Shown here: piece after piece, positions 11,068-20,660 of the stretch
Position numbering within the stretch: the stretch's first letter is position 1
Layout: each line of letters begins with the position of its first letter
DNA from: Hepsetus odoe
Taxonomy: Eukaryota > Chordata > Actinopteri > Characiformes > Hepsetidae
Assembly: GCA_017165825.1 (NCBI GenBank)
Contig: CM029385.1
Coordinates: 681,431 to 745,430, forward strand
Length of the DNA: 64,000 bases
Direction: 5' to 3'
The notes under the pieces: model-generated
The model's input: the letters and a program-made list of their open reading frames with translations, nothing else
What the model was told of the DNA's origin: nothing
Database searches by the model: none
Program-made: the position numbers and the translations under genes

Positions 11068-11262
11068 TTTACATTATTTATCAGACACTCTTATCCAGAG
11101 AGACGTCCATGTCCTGATTACAGAGACAGTCCCCCCTGGAGACACTCAGGGTTAAGGGTCTTGCTCAGGGACCCAGTGGTGGTAGTGCTAGAGGTGGGAT
11201 TTGAACCTGGGATCCCTTCAGCAAGTAGGCAAGTATCCACGTCTAGACCACCACCACCCCTA
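11068..11262. repeat. Short interspersed repeat (TTATCCAGAG type)
   Basis: Contains TCAGACACTCTTATCCAGAG, CTCAGGGTTAAGGGTCTTGC and CTAGACCACCACCACCCC, an arrangement common in teleost short repeats. It interrupts the region between V4 and the terminal exon; the matching region of arm C (after 40290) lacks it. Confidence 0.6.
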
Positions 11263-11427
11263 TTCTCTTGGAGATCAGATCAAATGTATTGCTAAGAATA
11301 AAGAAAGAAAATGGAAAAGGGAAGAACAGTGACTCAAATCAGACAAAGTGATTTTTACTCTGTCCCTCCAGTGTGATCAGCTTTTAGAGACACTTTAAAG
11401 AGACTGAGATTGTAGGATAGTGTTTAC

Positions 11428-11739
11428 CTTTAATATGGAGACTGAAGATGATGGACTGTTGGTTGTTGTTGATGGAACATCTGTAGCTGCCCTGGTCTTC
11501 CTCACTCAGGTCAGAGATCAGTAGAGAGAGATTTGATTGAAGGTTCTTATTAAACATCTGGACTCTGTCTTTGTAGTCCACCGTCCCATCAGATACCTCA
11601 GTCCAAGCTGAATCTCTGAGACGCTCCCACTTTACACTTCCAGGTTTGGTGCCTGGGTCAACGCAGGAGCAGGACAGGAGAACAGAGTCTCCTGGGTATC
11701 TGCTGATCTCTTTCTTCTGGGGGTCTGACAGTGTGCACT
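11428..11739 (-). CDS. Ig V-set exon V4, arm B (open)
   Basis: A 312-nt exon between TTTCTGCAG and AAAG|GTAAAC, phase 1 at both ends. V-set landmarks: first cysteines in LLSCSC, the core tryptophan in VKWER, and EEDQGSYRC with the second cysteine. Family usage: extracellular ligand-binding domain of fish Ig receptors; CD300/pIgR-like, NITR or another family cannot be decided here. Two broken homologues lie at 35757 and 39950. The IQ-carrying LTR element separates it from V3, so splicing to V1-V3 would have to cross that insertion. Confidence 0.75.
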
Positions 11740-12245
11740 CTGCAGAAACATCAGCATCATATTGTAGCCTTAGTGCTGCTTCATGTTTACTGCAGTCTGA
11801 GGACAAGCAGGTCACGTCATTGTCCATGAAGACATTCAGACAAAATGTCTATTCACCAGCTTTACTGTTTCTAGCTCACACAATGACTGAAATTTGGTTT
11901 CAACCCAGTTCCTCAGACATCCAGGAGGAAGTCACTTGTTTTGTGTAATTACAAGAATAATTTAGAAGAATTCAGGTGTGCATGAAATATCTGAAGCTAC
12001 ACCAGGAGTTACACATGTGGTAACATGAACCCTCAGCAAGTTCCTAAAGCTCAGCCTGCAGTATCACCGTCAAAAGATCCACTTTTAGAAGAGTGTCATT
12101 TCAGTGATGAAGCTTCATAATTCAGGTGGAATTCAGGAAGGAAGAAATGATTCCAGACCATGAACACAAGAACATCTTGGAGACCTCAGGGTGCTACAAA
12201 GTCTTAGCACTGCGAGCTTGCTTTCCTCAGAGACAGAATTTCTGG

Positions 12246-12430
12246 TAACTGAGAATCTTCTTTTTCTTCATCTTCTTCTTCAGCTGCTCCGGTGTAAGGG
12301 TCTCAACAGCAAATGGTATGTTTCCATTTCTTCCTGTCCTCTGCAACCTCCTCCTTCAATCTGACCACCTGCATGTTCTCTCTCACCACGTCCAAACACC
12401 TCCTCTTTGATCTTCCTCTTTTCCTCTTAC
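12246..12430 (-). mobile_element. RTE-like LINE 3' fragment, arm B
   Basis: On the minus strand it encodes the FMDVVREDM-like carboxyl end typical of a fish non-LTR element, with a (GAA)n-like tail. The same fragment occupies the mirror position in arm C (34885-35098), so this insertion predates the inverted duplication. Confidence 0.6.
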
Positions 12431-12791
12431 ACTGTTTACACTGTAAGAAGGGGCTTGATTGTGTCTCAGAGCTCCTGAACTGGTGGAATGATCAGATTTA
12501 AATCTGGGTTAAAAGAATGCGTTCACACCTGCATGTAAATGGGAATCAGTCCAGTCCAGATATAATCCTGATATTGAAGATGAATGAGGCTGAACTGGTC
12601 AGACTGGGCTGTTTAGACTGGAGCAGAGTGTTGGGTTTTATTTTGTGGCTCTCATATCTGTACAATGTATCAACTTATCCTCTTGAAATAAAAGAATCTG
12701 GTTTTGTTTGTTTGAGTGTGAACACAAAATGAATGAAGGAGTGAACCATACATTCACAATCTCCATCCATTACTCTTTAAAAGAAAGACTG

Positions 12792-13095
12792 TGTAACGGT
12801 GGTGGGGTGTGAGAGGGATGCCAACGCTGAGCCAGGATTTCGGATATTAAGTAAGGACTGCAGTTCTAGCTCAATCTAAGGAACTGCAGCCTAAACCAAG
12901 TGATACCAAGATTACCAAAGCCCAAAACCACAATTGCATGTAGGCAGAGCCTAACGAATGAGCCGCGCTCTCTTCTGACTCATCGGGGCTTAAATAGTCA
13001 GCCCCAATGAGACACACCTGTGCCTTCATTAGCTCAGGTGTGCTCAGTCAGAACAGAGCGCCCTCTATCGTGCCCAAAACACCTCATCCGTGATA
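12792..13095 (-). repeat. 3' LTR of the IQ-carrying element
   Basis: Begins TGTAACGGTGGTGGGG and ends ATCCGTGATA on the plus strand; collinear with 17251-17563 with small indels. The terminal CA has mutated to TA at the inner edge. LTR differences suggest an insertion that is not very recent. Confidence 0.88.
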
Positions 13096-13112
13096 GAATC
13101 CCCCCCCAAAAG
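13096..13112 (-). other. Polypurine tract
   Basis: Minus-strand CTTTTGGGGGGGGATTC directly abutting the 3' LTR. In LTR elements this primes plus-strand DNA synthesis. Its place fixes the element's orientation. Confidence 0.8.
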
Positions 13113-13320
13113 GCGCGGCTCCCGAAGCGCCAAAACATAGCCGAACCTCTGGGGGGAGGCCAAGAACAAAAAACACACTACAAAAAAGTCTCTTTTTGGG
13201 GCATATGGTCAGGTCCACAAAACACTTCAACACAAAGGACCTCTGACCAGCCATGTCCAGGCAGCTGGCGGTGGTGAGCGGAAACCTAGAAGTTCAGTCC
13301 ACTTCTTTAACTGTTGCCTG

Positions 13321-13850
13321 GACTCAAGTCAAGTCAAGTCAAGTAGGATTTTATTGTCATTTCAGCCATATACACAGTACACAGTGAAACGAAATAACGT
13401 TCCTCCAGGACCCTGGTGCTACACACAAGACAAGACACAAGACAAGACACAAGACAACATAAGACACAACACGGGGCAACAAGTGCAGACAAGACAGACA
13501 ACAACAGACGGCACGACAGACAGTACATTCATCCGTGGAGGGCTGCAGTGTTGTGAAACAAAGCAGCCCAGGTAGATTATGTGTAGCAGTGTGGTGGAGC
13601 AGTGTTATTGAATTTAAAGTGCAAGAGTGCAACATGACATAAATAAATAAATGCGGGATGAAAAGTGGACTGGGTTTAAGAGTTCAAGATATTGGTGGTT
13701 TCAGAGTTCAAGAGTCTGATGGCCAGGGGGAAGAAACTATTTCCCATCCTGGAAGTGGAGGCCCATATGCTGCGGAACCTTTTCCCCGATGGCAGGAGGG
13801 ACCTGCCATCCGGGAAAAGTCCTCCTGGAGTCACTGGAGGAACCGCCTGA
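13321..13850 (-). mobile_element. LINE 3' end inside the LTR element
   Basis: Starts with (TCAAG)n at 13324-13341 followed by TTTTATTGTCATTTCAGCC. On the minus strand it then reads into a carboxyl-terminal LINE motif (SFFPLAIRLLN-like, near 13740-13700) and a GKGSAAYGPPL region. It is a common type of 5'-truncated fish LINE. It lies between the coiled-coil frame and the polypurine tract, so it either inserted into the element or was carried with it. Confidence 0.65.
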
Positions 13851-13859
13851 TTCAGTGGA

Positions 13860-14330
13860 ACGCCTCGCCTTGACGGAACCTGAAAGAGAGCTTAACATAG
13901 ATTTTACAGGGTTCAAAGAGGAAGTCTTTTGCAAAGAGTCCGAACTCTGCTTCCAACCCCTTTCAGCCTTGTTCTTCACGTCTCTCATCACAAAATCTAC
14001 AGTGCAGAAGATGTCGTTCACTTTCTTGAACTGAGACAGGTCATTGCTGATGTCTCTTGGCTCCTTCCACTTCTTGATCATACTTCCCTGCTGCTTGGAG
14101 CCCAGTGAGGCAGCACCCCAGCTCCTGGTTCCACTACAAGAAGTTCCACTTGGACTCCTCCACAAGCCATCTTGTTCTGAGCCTGCTGAATTGTGAGGGT
14201 GAACTGAAGGTAGGGAGTCATAATGTAATAGCTCAACCTCTGGAATCTTTACCTGCTTCTCCATCAGACTGTTCTTCAGCTGCTCTGCTCTGGCGTTAAC
14301 CACCAGGGTCCCAAGTATACACTGGTGTCT
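13860..14330 (-). pseudogene. Third coding segment of the IQ element, frameshifted
   Basis: In a different frame from the coiled-coil segment, an open stretch continues down the minus strand with protein-like composition: ARAEQLKNSLMEKQVKIPEV, then IKKWKEPRDISNDLSQFKK and DFVMRDVKNKAERGWKQSS. The join near 14300-14330 looks like a frameshift extending the same ancestral protein. I do not recognise a family. The frame then runs on into the LINE fragment, which is probably accidental. Confidence 0.45.
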
Positions 14331-15963
14331 GTGGAGTGAGTCGAGATTCGACGATTGCCAATTTTGCTTCCATACCTCTGACCTGCTTCTCCAGCTCGCT
14401 GAGCTTACTAGCCTCACTTCGGGCTTCTCTCAGTTCAGCCTGCAGAGCAATGTTGTGGTCCTGCACCCATCTCAGCTCTGCTCTGGTCTGATTTAGCTGT
14501 TCTTCCATAGTGGCTATTTTAGCTTCCAGCTTCTCCTGAATGGTTGGAGTCTCAACTCTCCTCATTGTCTGGCATACAGTTTGGTCCCTCTGTTCATCCG
14601 TTCTCTCCAGCCTTTCTCTTTGGACAGCCGTCACAGCTTGCAGCTTTATTCTTGAGACCTCTCTCTCTTCTCTGAATTTCGCGCTCTTTCCGTGAAGCTT
14701 ACCTTTGTCTTGAGCCAGAGCTTTTCTTTCTGTTTCCATGGCTTCGATCTCCCTTTGGCAACTGGACAAGAGTCCTTTGGTCCTCTCCAGCTGAGGAAGC
14801 AGATAGGTGATCCTTTCTTTGTGTTTCAACCCTTCGTTCGTGACTGAGGCATTCACCTGTAGCATCGAGGCTTCTTTCTCCATCAGCTGCTGGTACAGCT
14901 CTGTCAGCAACTCCTCCTGTTCAGTGATCTGAACATTCATGTAGCTGATTTGTTCATCTCCGAGGTGAGATTGGATTGTCCTTGCAGCTCTGATCCGTTT
15001 GGCCAGATCCCTTGCCCGCTTTCCTCTGAATGACTTTTGCAAGCAAATTGCAGCATGTCTGAACAGCTGATACCTCTGTCTTTGTTGATGCCCAAGCTTC
15101 CACCTTCTGAACCTCCTCTGAAGAACACTTGCTGCCCAGCATTGCTTCTTGAAAACCAATCTTTGCTGGTGCATTCTTACTGCAGCCTGAATAATTGTAG
15201 CAGCTTTGTGCATTGCAGCAACATTCTTTCGAACAGAATAACCCCTAAAAGCTGCCTGGATACATATCACAAACCTTCTTAACAGCTGGAATTTCTCACA
15301 TTCAAATTTACCCTTAATGTAGGACCTATAATTTCTTTGAATGATGATGGCTGACACCCTTATGGTCTGATACTTTACTACCTCCCGGTGTCTGCTGAAC
15401 GCAGCCTGAATCATGGTGGCAGCTTTGTGCATTGCAGCAACATTCTTTCGAACAGAATAACCCCTAAAAGCTGCCTGGATGCGTATCACAGACCTTTTCA
15501 ACATCTGGAATTTCTCATGTTCGAATTTACCCTTAATGTAGGACCTATAATTTCTTTGAATGATGATGGCTGACACCCTTATGGCCTGGTACTTAACTAC
15601 CTCCCTGTGTCTTCTGAATGCAGCCTGAATCAGGGAAGCTGCATGATGTTGCAGGATCACCTCTCTTCTGACCCTCTGACCTCTGAAGCTGGCTTGCAGG
15701 AACATTGCAGTAGAGCGCAATTTCAAGAATTCCTCCCTCTGCTTTCTGGCATCAAGCGTGGAATGATACCTAAGCTGGATTGCAACAGCAGCATGTTTGA
15801 TGCATAAATATCGTGTCCGAACACAGTAAGCACATTGTATCACAGTAGCAGCCTGGTGCTTCTGTTTCAAAGTCTGTCTGGTCTTCATCCCTCGGAATGT
15901 GGCCTGCAGAACAACAGCAGCCATCTTTTTCTCCTTCAAAGATTTCATTTCTTGCTTCATCAT
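14296..15963 (-). pseudogene. ASPM-like IQ array and coiled coil
   Basis: 555 open codons. The first ~330 residues hold about 14 IQ motifs (for example AAVVLQATFRGMKTRQ, SVIRIQAAFRGYSVRK, AAICLQKSFRGKRAR), with the MHKAATIIQ spacing and SYIKGKF linkers characteristic of the ASPM IQ region, which binds calmodulin at spindle poles. There is no calponin-homology domain or ASPM C-terminus. Residues ~335-555 are a charged heptad-rich coiled coil (ITEQEELLTELYQQLMEKE, KLEAKIATMEEQLNQT) unlike ASPM; its source is unknown. There are no introns, as expected for RNA-mediated capture. A TGA separates it, in frame, from the segment at 15973. Confidence 0.75.
15201..15638 (-). repeat. Tandem 219-nt (73-residue) IQ duplication
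   Basis: 15201-15419 and 15420-15638 are nearly identical. Each encodes three IQ motifs including SAIIIQRNYRSYIKGKF and IQAAFRGYSVRKNVAAMHKA. The period is an exact multiple of three, so the frame is kept. The high identity implies a duplication more recent than the array itself. Confidence 0.88.
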
Positions 15964-15972
15964 CTTATTAGC

Positions 15973-17247
15973 TCAGTAATATCGCTGAACAATCCTAGCT
16001 GCCCATAGTAGCTTCAGGTAGTACTTTCTACTCAAATGCTTCCTCACCTGTGCCTGAATGGTTACTGCAGCCTCATGTTCAATTTTCATCTGCACCCGAA
16101 CCTTCATTCTAAATTTCCCACTAACCTGGAGCTGCTCCTTCTCTGCTTTCTGTGCAGCAGACGGGTTAGTGGTGCTGGGTTTGGGGGTCGACTCCTTGAT
16201 GCCGCTTTCCTTGCTGCGAAGGGCTTTCTTGGTCGACCTCCCCGGTTGCACGATGCAGGAAGCGATTTCTGCCGTCTTCCTGCTCTCTGTGTCAGGAACG
16301 GCCTTCTTTGCCACTGCCTCGCTTCTCTTGTTGCAGGCGGCCTTCTTTGCCTTCCTCTCGTGTTGAAGAGTGCAGGGAGCGTTTACTTCCATTGTTTTGC
16401 TGTTATTCATGCTGGTTATGTTCACTGCTGTGTTCTCACGTTGAGCTGTGCAGAGCGCTGCGTTTACCGTAACTCCTCCGTTAGCCGCGCAGGGAGAATT
16501 CTTTACCGTAACGCCTTCATTAGCTGCGCAGAGAGAATTCTTTACCGTAACGCCTTCATTAGCTGCGCAGGTAGAATTCTTTACCGTAACGCCTCCATTA
16601 GCTGCGCAGGTAGAATTCTTTACCGTAACTCCGTTATCAGCTGCGCGTGGCGCTTCCTCCGCTGGCGGATTGCGGCGGTTGGCTTGTGGCACTTTCTCCG
16701 CTGGCGGATCGCGGTGCTTGGCACGCTGCACTGTCGGCGCTGAATTTCCGCTTTGAACAGAGCAGGGCGGCGCCACTATCAATGTTCCGCTTTGAATGGC
16801 GTAGGGCTCCTTGACTGGCATCCTTCCGCGTTGTGTGACGCCCGTGGTCAATGAAGCCCCGCCTTCTATGTCGCGTGCGGAAAAATACACATGGTTCAGT
16901 GTGTCGAGGTAGCGCTGTGTGTTCGCGGCTAGAGCGACCAGCCTCTGCAGCAGGAAGTTGAACCAGTCCGCGCCTACCTCAGGAACCAGGCGGCGAACGA
17001 GCGGGATATCTGACGTCAGCCGTGTCAGACGTTTCTTGAGATCCCTGGCGGTGGCCGCCGGCGTCTGTCGTACCCAATCCTCGCCCTCCGATTCCTCACG
17101 GAAATCCACGGACTCAACAGACGCCGACACCCTCGTCTCCCAGGTTCCAATAAACTCCAATGTCTTCTTGATCATGGCTGCACTTGTGCGCAACACCCGC
17201 TCTTGCTCGCACTCCTGACTTGCAACGTCCAGGTACTAGCGGCTCAT
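15973..17247 (-). pseudogene. N-terminal frame of the IQ element
   Basis: Open from about 17235 to a TGA at 15975-15973, in frame with the next segment. An ATG lies only four bases inside the 5' LTR boundary (17247), followed three codons later by TAG, so the original start was probably there; the next in-frame ATG is at about 17175. Contents: a ~130-residue unknown region (LVRRLVPEVGADWFNFLLQR, LNHVYFSARDIEGG), a Pro/Ala-rich stretch with DPPAEK repeats, the 13-residue repeat, a basic Ser/Lys-rich linker, and the first two IQ motifs. The unknown N-terminus has gag-like position but no motif that would prove it. Confidence 0.65.
16450..16650 (-). repeat. 39-nt coding tandem repeat
   Basis: About five units of 39 nt, each containing GAATTCTTTACCGTAACGCC on the plus strand and encoding CAANGGVTVKNST-like 13-mers. 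It is in frame throughout and flanked by looser relatives (NAALCTAQRENT). Confidence 0.9.
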
Positions 17248-17250
17248 TTC

Positions 17251-17563
17251 TGTAACAGTGGTGGGGTGTGAGAGGGACTCCTGAGCCAGGAGTTCGGATT
17301 ATGAGTTTATTAACTATAACTCAAACTAAGGAACTAAGTTCTAACTCAAACTAAGGAACTGCAGCCTAAACCAAGTGATACCAAGATTACCAAAGACCAA
17401 AACCACCATTGCATGTAGCCAGAGCCTAACGAATGAGCCGCGCTCTGTTCTGACTCATCGGGGTTTAAATAGTCAGGAGGCACACCTGTGCCTTCATTAG
17501 CTCAGGTGTGCTCAGTCAGAACAGAGCGCCCTCTATCGTGCCCAAAACACCTCATCTGTGACA
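17251..17563 (-). promoter_or_regulatory. 5' LTR (promoter) of the IQ-carrying element
   Basis: 313 bp, minus-strand TGTCACAGATGAGG to CCACTGTTACA. A TATTTAAA box (plus 17465-17472) lies about 95 bases from the 5' edge, a reasonable U3 promoter position; a GCACACCTG/AGGTGTGCC inverted pair sits just upstream. No canonical TGG-type tRNA primer site follows the LTR: the interior begins GAAATGAGCCGC. Confidence 0.8.
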
Positions 17564-17568
17564 GACTG

Positions 17569-17940
17569 GGCTCTATTATACGGGTTCTACAAGTTCTCTT
17601 GGCTCATGAACCTTGTGATGCCTTTTTGAAGGAGTGTCCACACCACAGTCCCTCCACAACTGTCCCACAATTCTCTTCAGAGGAGTTCCCACCAAAGTCC
17701 TCCAGCATAGAGACCTGCTGTTCGATCTGATGATGATGCATCGGGTTTGTAGATGAACATAAAGGAGAATCAGACACAGCGTTACCAGATGTCTCCACAA
17801 CAGGTCCCTTCTGAAGACCCAGTGTCTTCTCCTGTGTCCTGCAGTCTCTGCTTCTGATCTTCTAACATAATGATATAGTCTCAGCGCTCCTCCTCTCATT
17901 CCTCCTCCCAAACTCATTCCTCATCCAGGAGGACAGGAGA
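17569..17940 (-). other. Conserved downstream segment of Ig gene, arm B
   Basis: Highly similar to 33280-33650 in arm C (inverted), including GGAGGAGCGCTGAGACTATATCA-type blocks and GAGAACTGTGGGACAGTTG. Short open frames exist (one with a hydrophobic WRHLVTLCLILLYVHLQT), but frames are not conserved between arms, so I cannot tell whether it encodes a membrane or cytoplasmic exon or is intronic. Confidence 0.4.
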
Positions 17941-18594
17941 CTACAAGTCTGGATTTATTCCAAAACTCCAGTGAGAAGCTTCTAATCATCTACGACACAT
18001 CTCCACATATTTCTGGAACCCCCACCATCAGTCCGGATCCTGTTAAAGGAAAACTAAGAACGAGTGTGTAAAGTTTACACTTTAAAAACAAGCATGTTTA
18101 GCATGAAGAGAAACAGTGAGAGAACCACACACATCATAGAACCTGCACAGCATGAATACCACACCATCACAGAGAAGGTACCGGTGCTACAGTGTTTCCT
18201 CATGAGGCGAAACAGTGAAATGTTCCCTCAAAGGTAAAGAAATGGTTCTAGATATCCAGTTTTTTACCTTTTAATGATCTAATGCTTTATAAAGTAGAAC
18301 AGTAAAACAGAAAGCCTGGTGTTGGGACAGGACATACAGAGTCTGTCCACCTCAAGAAGATGGACAGTGGTGAAAACAGGTCCTCTAACTTCAGGTACAG
18401 AAGACGCTCCCTTCAGGAGACCCCAGTGATGTGAGACGTCCCACACCAGTGACAGTTTAGTACCTTTAATTCTGAGAACAATGAACGAGTCCTTCTACAA
18501 CTTCTCATTTACTCTCTGTGTCTCATGAATCATCATCTGCTCAAGGGATTAAATCTTCTGAAGCTTCTGAACGAGACAAAATCCAGCAGTTTAC
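17941..18594. other. Intron/flank, no feature seen
   Basis: Non-coding; mirrors 28732-29031 and 32900-33280 of arm C. The uninterrupted site of the L2-like LINE of arm C lies at about 18280-18300 (CTTTATAAAGTAG). Confidence 0.5.
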
Positions 18595-18897
18595 CTTTAA
18601 GGGTGAGGGTGAAGTTCCTGTACTGGTTCTGGTTGATCCAGCAGGAATATGTTCCTCCATCCTCTTCAGTCAGGTCTGAGATCAGTACAGAGACGTTTCC
18701 TGGAGACTTCAACACCTGAACTCGTCCTCTGTAGTGCTGATGGACTTCAGTAGAGAGCAGATCTCCAGGGTGAGGTGTTCTCCACTGCAGTCTCTCAGGT
18801 GTGTCCTGCAGGTCAGTGCAGGTGCAGGACAGAAGGACAGAGTCTCCTAATGATCTTCTGATGGGAACAGTCTGTTTATTCTCCAACAGAGTGCAGC
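18595..18897 (-). CDS. Ig V-set exon V3, arm B (open)
   Basis: 303 nt, phase 1-1, acceptor TGTTTCAG after a (TG)n tract, donor AAAG|GTAAAC. Landmarks: LLSCTC, LQWRT, RGRVQVLK, VSVLISDLTEEDGGTYSC. Open throughout, unlike its partner at 28430-28731. One of four V-type domains of the same receptor in this arm. Confidence 0.78.
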
Positions 18898-18900
18898 CTG

Positions 18901-18953
<53 letters not shown>
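18901..18953. repeat. (AC)n microsatellite
   Basis: About 26 AC units immediately upstream (gene sense) of the V3 acceptor; arm C has (TG)n at the mirror place (28364-28424). Confidence 0.95.
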
Positions 18954-18955
<2 letters not shown>

Positions 18956-19091
18956 TTGTTCCACAGCTCCATGTCCTGTTCCTGCTCTGTTCTTCCAGAG
19001 AGAGTCTTCTACACACACACTCACTGCTGTGTCTCTTACACTGGTGCAGTGGGAGCAACACTCACACTCTACATTCATCTGAATCTCTGAC

Positions 19092-19391
19092 CTTTCACCT
19101 CCACACTCAGATACGGCATGTTCCTCCCATCAGCTCTGCAGGTATATTGTCCAGAGTCGTCTTTCTTCAGGTCTGAGATGAGGAGAGAAGATTTCCTGGA
19201 CATCTGGATTTGCTCGCTGTAGGACCAAGTCTCATTTTCCTCTACTGTCTCTGCAGTTCCTGTCTTTCTGAAGATCCATGTGACTCTCTGAGGGTTGATC
19301 TTCTGGTCAGAGGGACAGGGACAGGGCAGCAGGACAGACTCTCCTGGAGATCCAGTGAGAAATCTCTCAGCCTGACTGAGCACAGAACATC
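19092..19391 (-). CDS. Ig V-set exon V2, arm B (open)
   Basis: 300 nt, phase 1-1, acceptor GTTCTGCAG, donor AAAG|GTCAGA. Landmarks: ESVLLPCPC, the core tryptophan in VTWIFRK, SSLLISDLKKDDSGQYTCRA. The open frame extends upstream of the acceptor, but the splice site and the alignment to V1/V3/V4 favour the start given. Confidence 0.78.
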
Positions 19392-19856
19392 CTGCAGAAC
19401 CAAAGAGAACAAAACACACACCGTCAGCGTCTCTCAACACATGGAACAGTCCCTCAGTGTCCTTCACCACACTGTCCAGTCCTGTGAGATGCTCAGACGA
19501 GTCTCCTCCAGTCCGTTTCTCAGCTGCTGGTTTGGTGAGAAGTGTTTCAGTGAGGACTGTGTGATGTTTCTGAAAAAGATTCAATCTTCACAACAGAACC
19601 TGAAGTTCAACCTCAGAACAACAAACAAATAAAGAAAGAAACAACAAACAACAAACATCATCCAATGAACCTGAAGATCAATCTGTTCATGAAGAGGTTA
19701 TTAATGATCCTCATCTTCTGTTATTACTGAACTATTTCAGTTATTGATGTGTTTATTTACCACTTTGATCATTAAATCATCATCGTTCTGGTTTTTCTTC
19801 ATTGATGAGAAACAAGTGAAGAAGTGAAGATAAAAACTTCAGAGAAGATAAAGGAG

Positions 19857-20110
19857 TCAGTCAGTCATTTTCTGCCGCTTGTCCCAAGCGGAGTCGCGGG
19901 GGCATGCTGGAGTCCATCCCAGCTCACACAGGGCGAAGGACGGGGGACACACCCAGCCTATGGGGTCACCAGCCCATCGCAGGGAGGAGCATAACGGGGA
20001 CGGTACCTTGCTTAAGGGTACCTCAGGGCAACCAATTCGGAAGGGGTTCAAACCCCCGATCCTCCGATCATGCGGCCAAAGCCCAACAACTAGGACACCA
20101 CTGCGCCAGA
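19857..20110 (-). repeat. Composite SINE-type repeat
   Basis: Left part TCTGCCGCTTGTCCCAAGCG; right part carries the GGTACCTTGCTTAAGGGTACC body and degraded tRNA-like head. Inserted between V1 and V2 of arm B; no counterpart in arm C. Confidence 0.65.
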
Positions 20111-20199
20111 TAAAGGAGTGATTTCACTAAAATATGATCCAACAGTCGGTAGAGGAACAAACAGATCATCAACCAAAAACAGATCAACAGATAATAAAT

Positions 20200-20471
20200 G
20201 TACACACACAGACACACACACACGCACACAAACACACACACAGACACACACATATTCACAAGCACACAAAATGAGTTACACCTACACACACACACAACAC
20301 ACAAGCACAAACACACACATTACACACAAACATTTACATTTACAGCATTTACAGCTTGATCCAGAGGTCTGTAGGCAAGTACCACCACTAGACCACCAGC
20401 ACCCAGACCAAACACACACACACAGACAGACACACAGAAACTAATACATAGGCACGCTCAAACACACACAC

Positions 20472-20521
<50 letters not shown>

Positions 20522-20546
20522 ACAGAAACTAATACATAGGCACGCT

Positions 20547-20640
<94 letters not shown>
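20200..20640. repeat. (AC)n-rich tract with duplicated 100-bp block
   Basis: AC repeats interrupted by a short interspersed-repeat fragment (20333-20404). CACAGAAACTAATACATAGG occurs twice (about 20434 and 20522), so part of the tract has been tandemly duplicated. It directly follows the V1 donor of the minus-strand gene. Confidence 0.9.
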
Positions 20641-20641
<1 letters not shown>

Positions 20642-20660
20642 CTGTCTCTGCTGGACTCAC

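Larger units (their letters stand above)
12792..17563 (-). mobile_element. LTR retroelement carrying ASPM-like IQ coding sequence
   Basis: Both ends are LTRs in the same direction (12792-13095 and 17251-17563), flanked by a 5-bp duplication GACTG at 12787-12791 and 17564-17568. The empty site, without element, is in arm C near 33650. A polypurine tract beside the left LTR and a TATTTAAA in the right LTR set transcription on the minus strand. The 4.1-kb interior encodes no recognisable protease, reverse transcriptase, RNase H or integrase; it holds a long, now interrupted reading frame with an unknown N-terminus, a 13-residue repeat, about 16 IQ motifs and a coiled coil. Inference: a non-autonomous element with captured host sequence, moved by enzymes from another element. 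Confidence 0.85.

Noticed and set aside
16036..16756. Plus-strand frames of 100-235 codons opposite the IQ element ORF
   Set aside because: Shadow of the minus-strand coding sequence; composition reflects the 39-nt repeat.
19400..19584. N-terminal extension of V2 as one exon
   Set aside because: The frame is open, but a strong acceptor (GTTCTGCAG) at the point where the V alignment starts and the same acceptor in arm C argue for intron.
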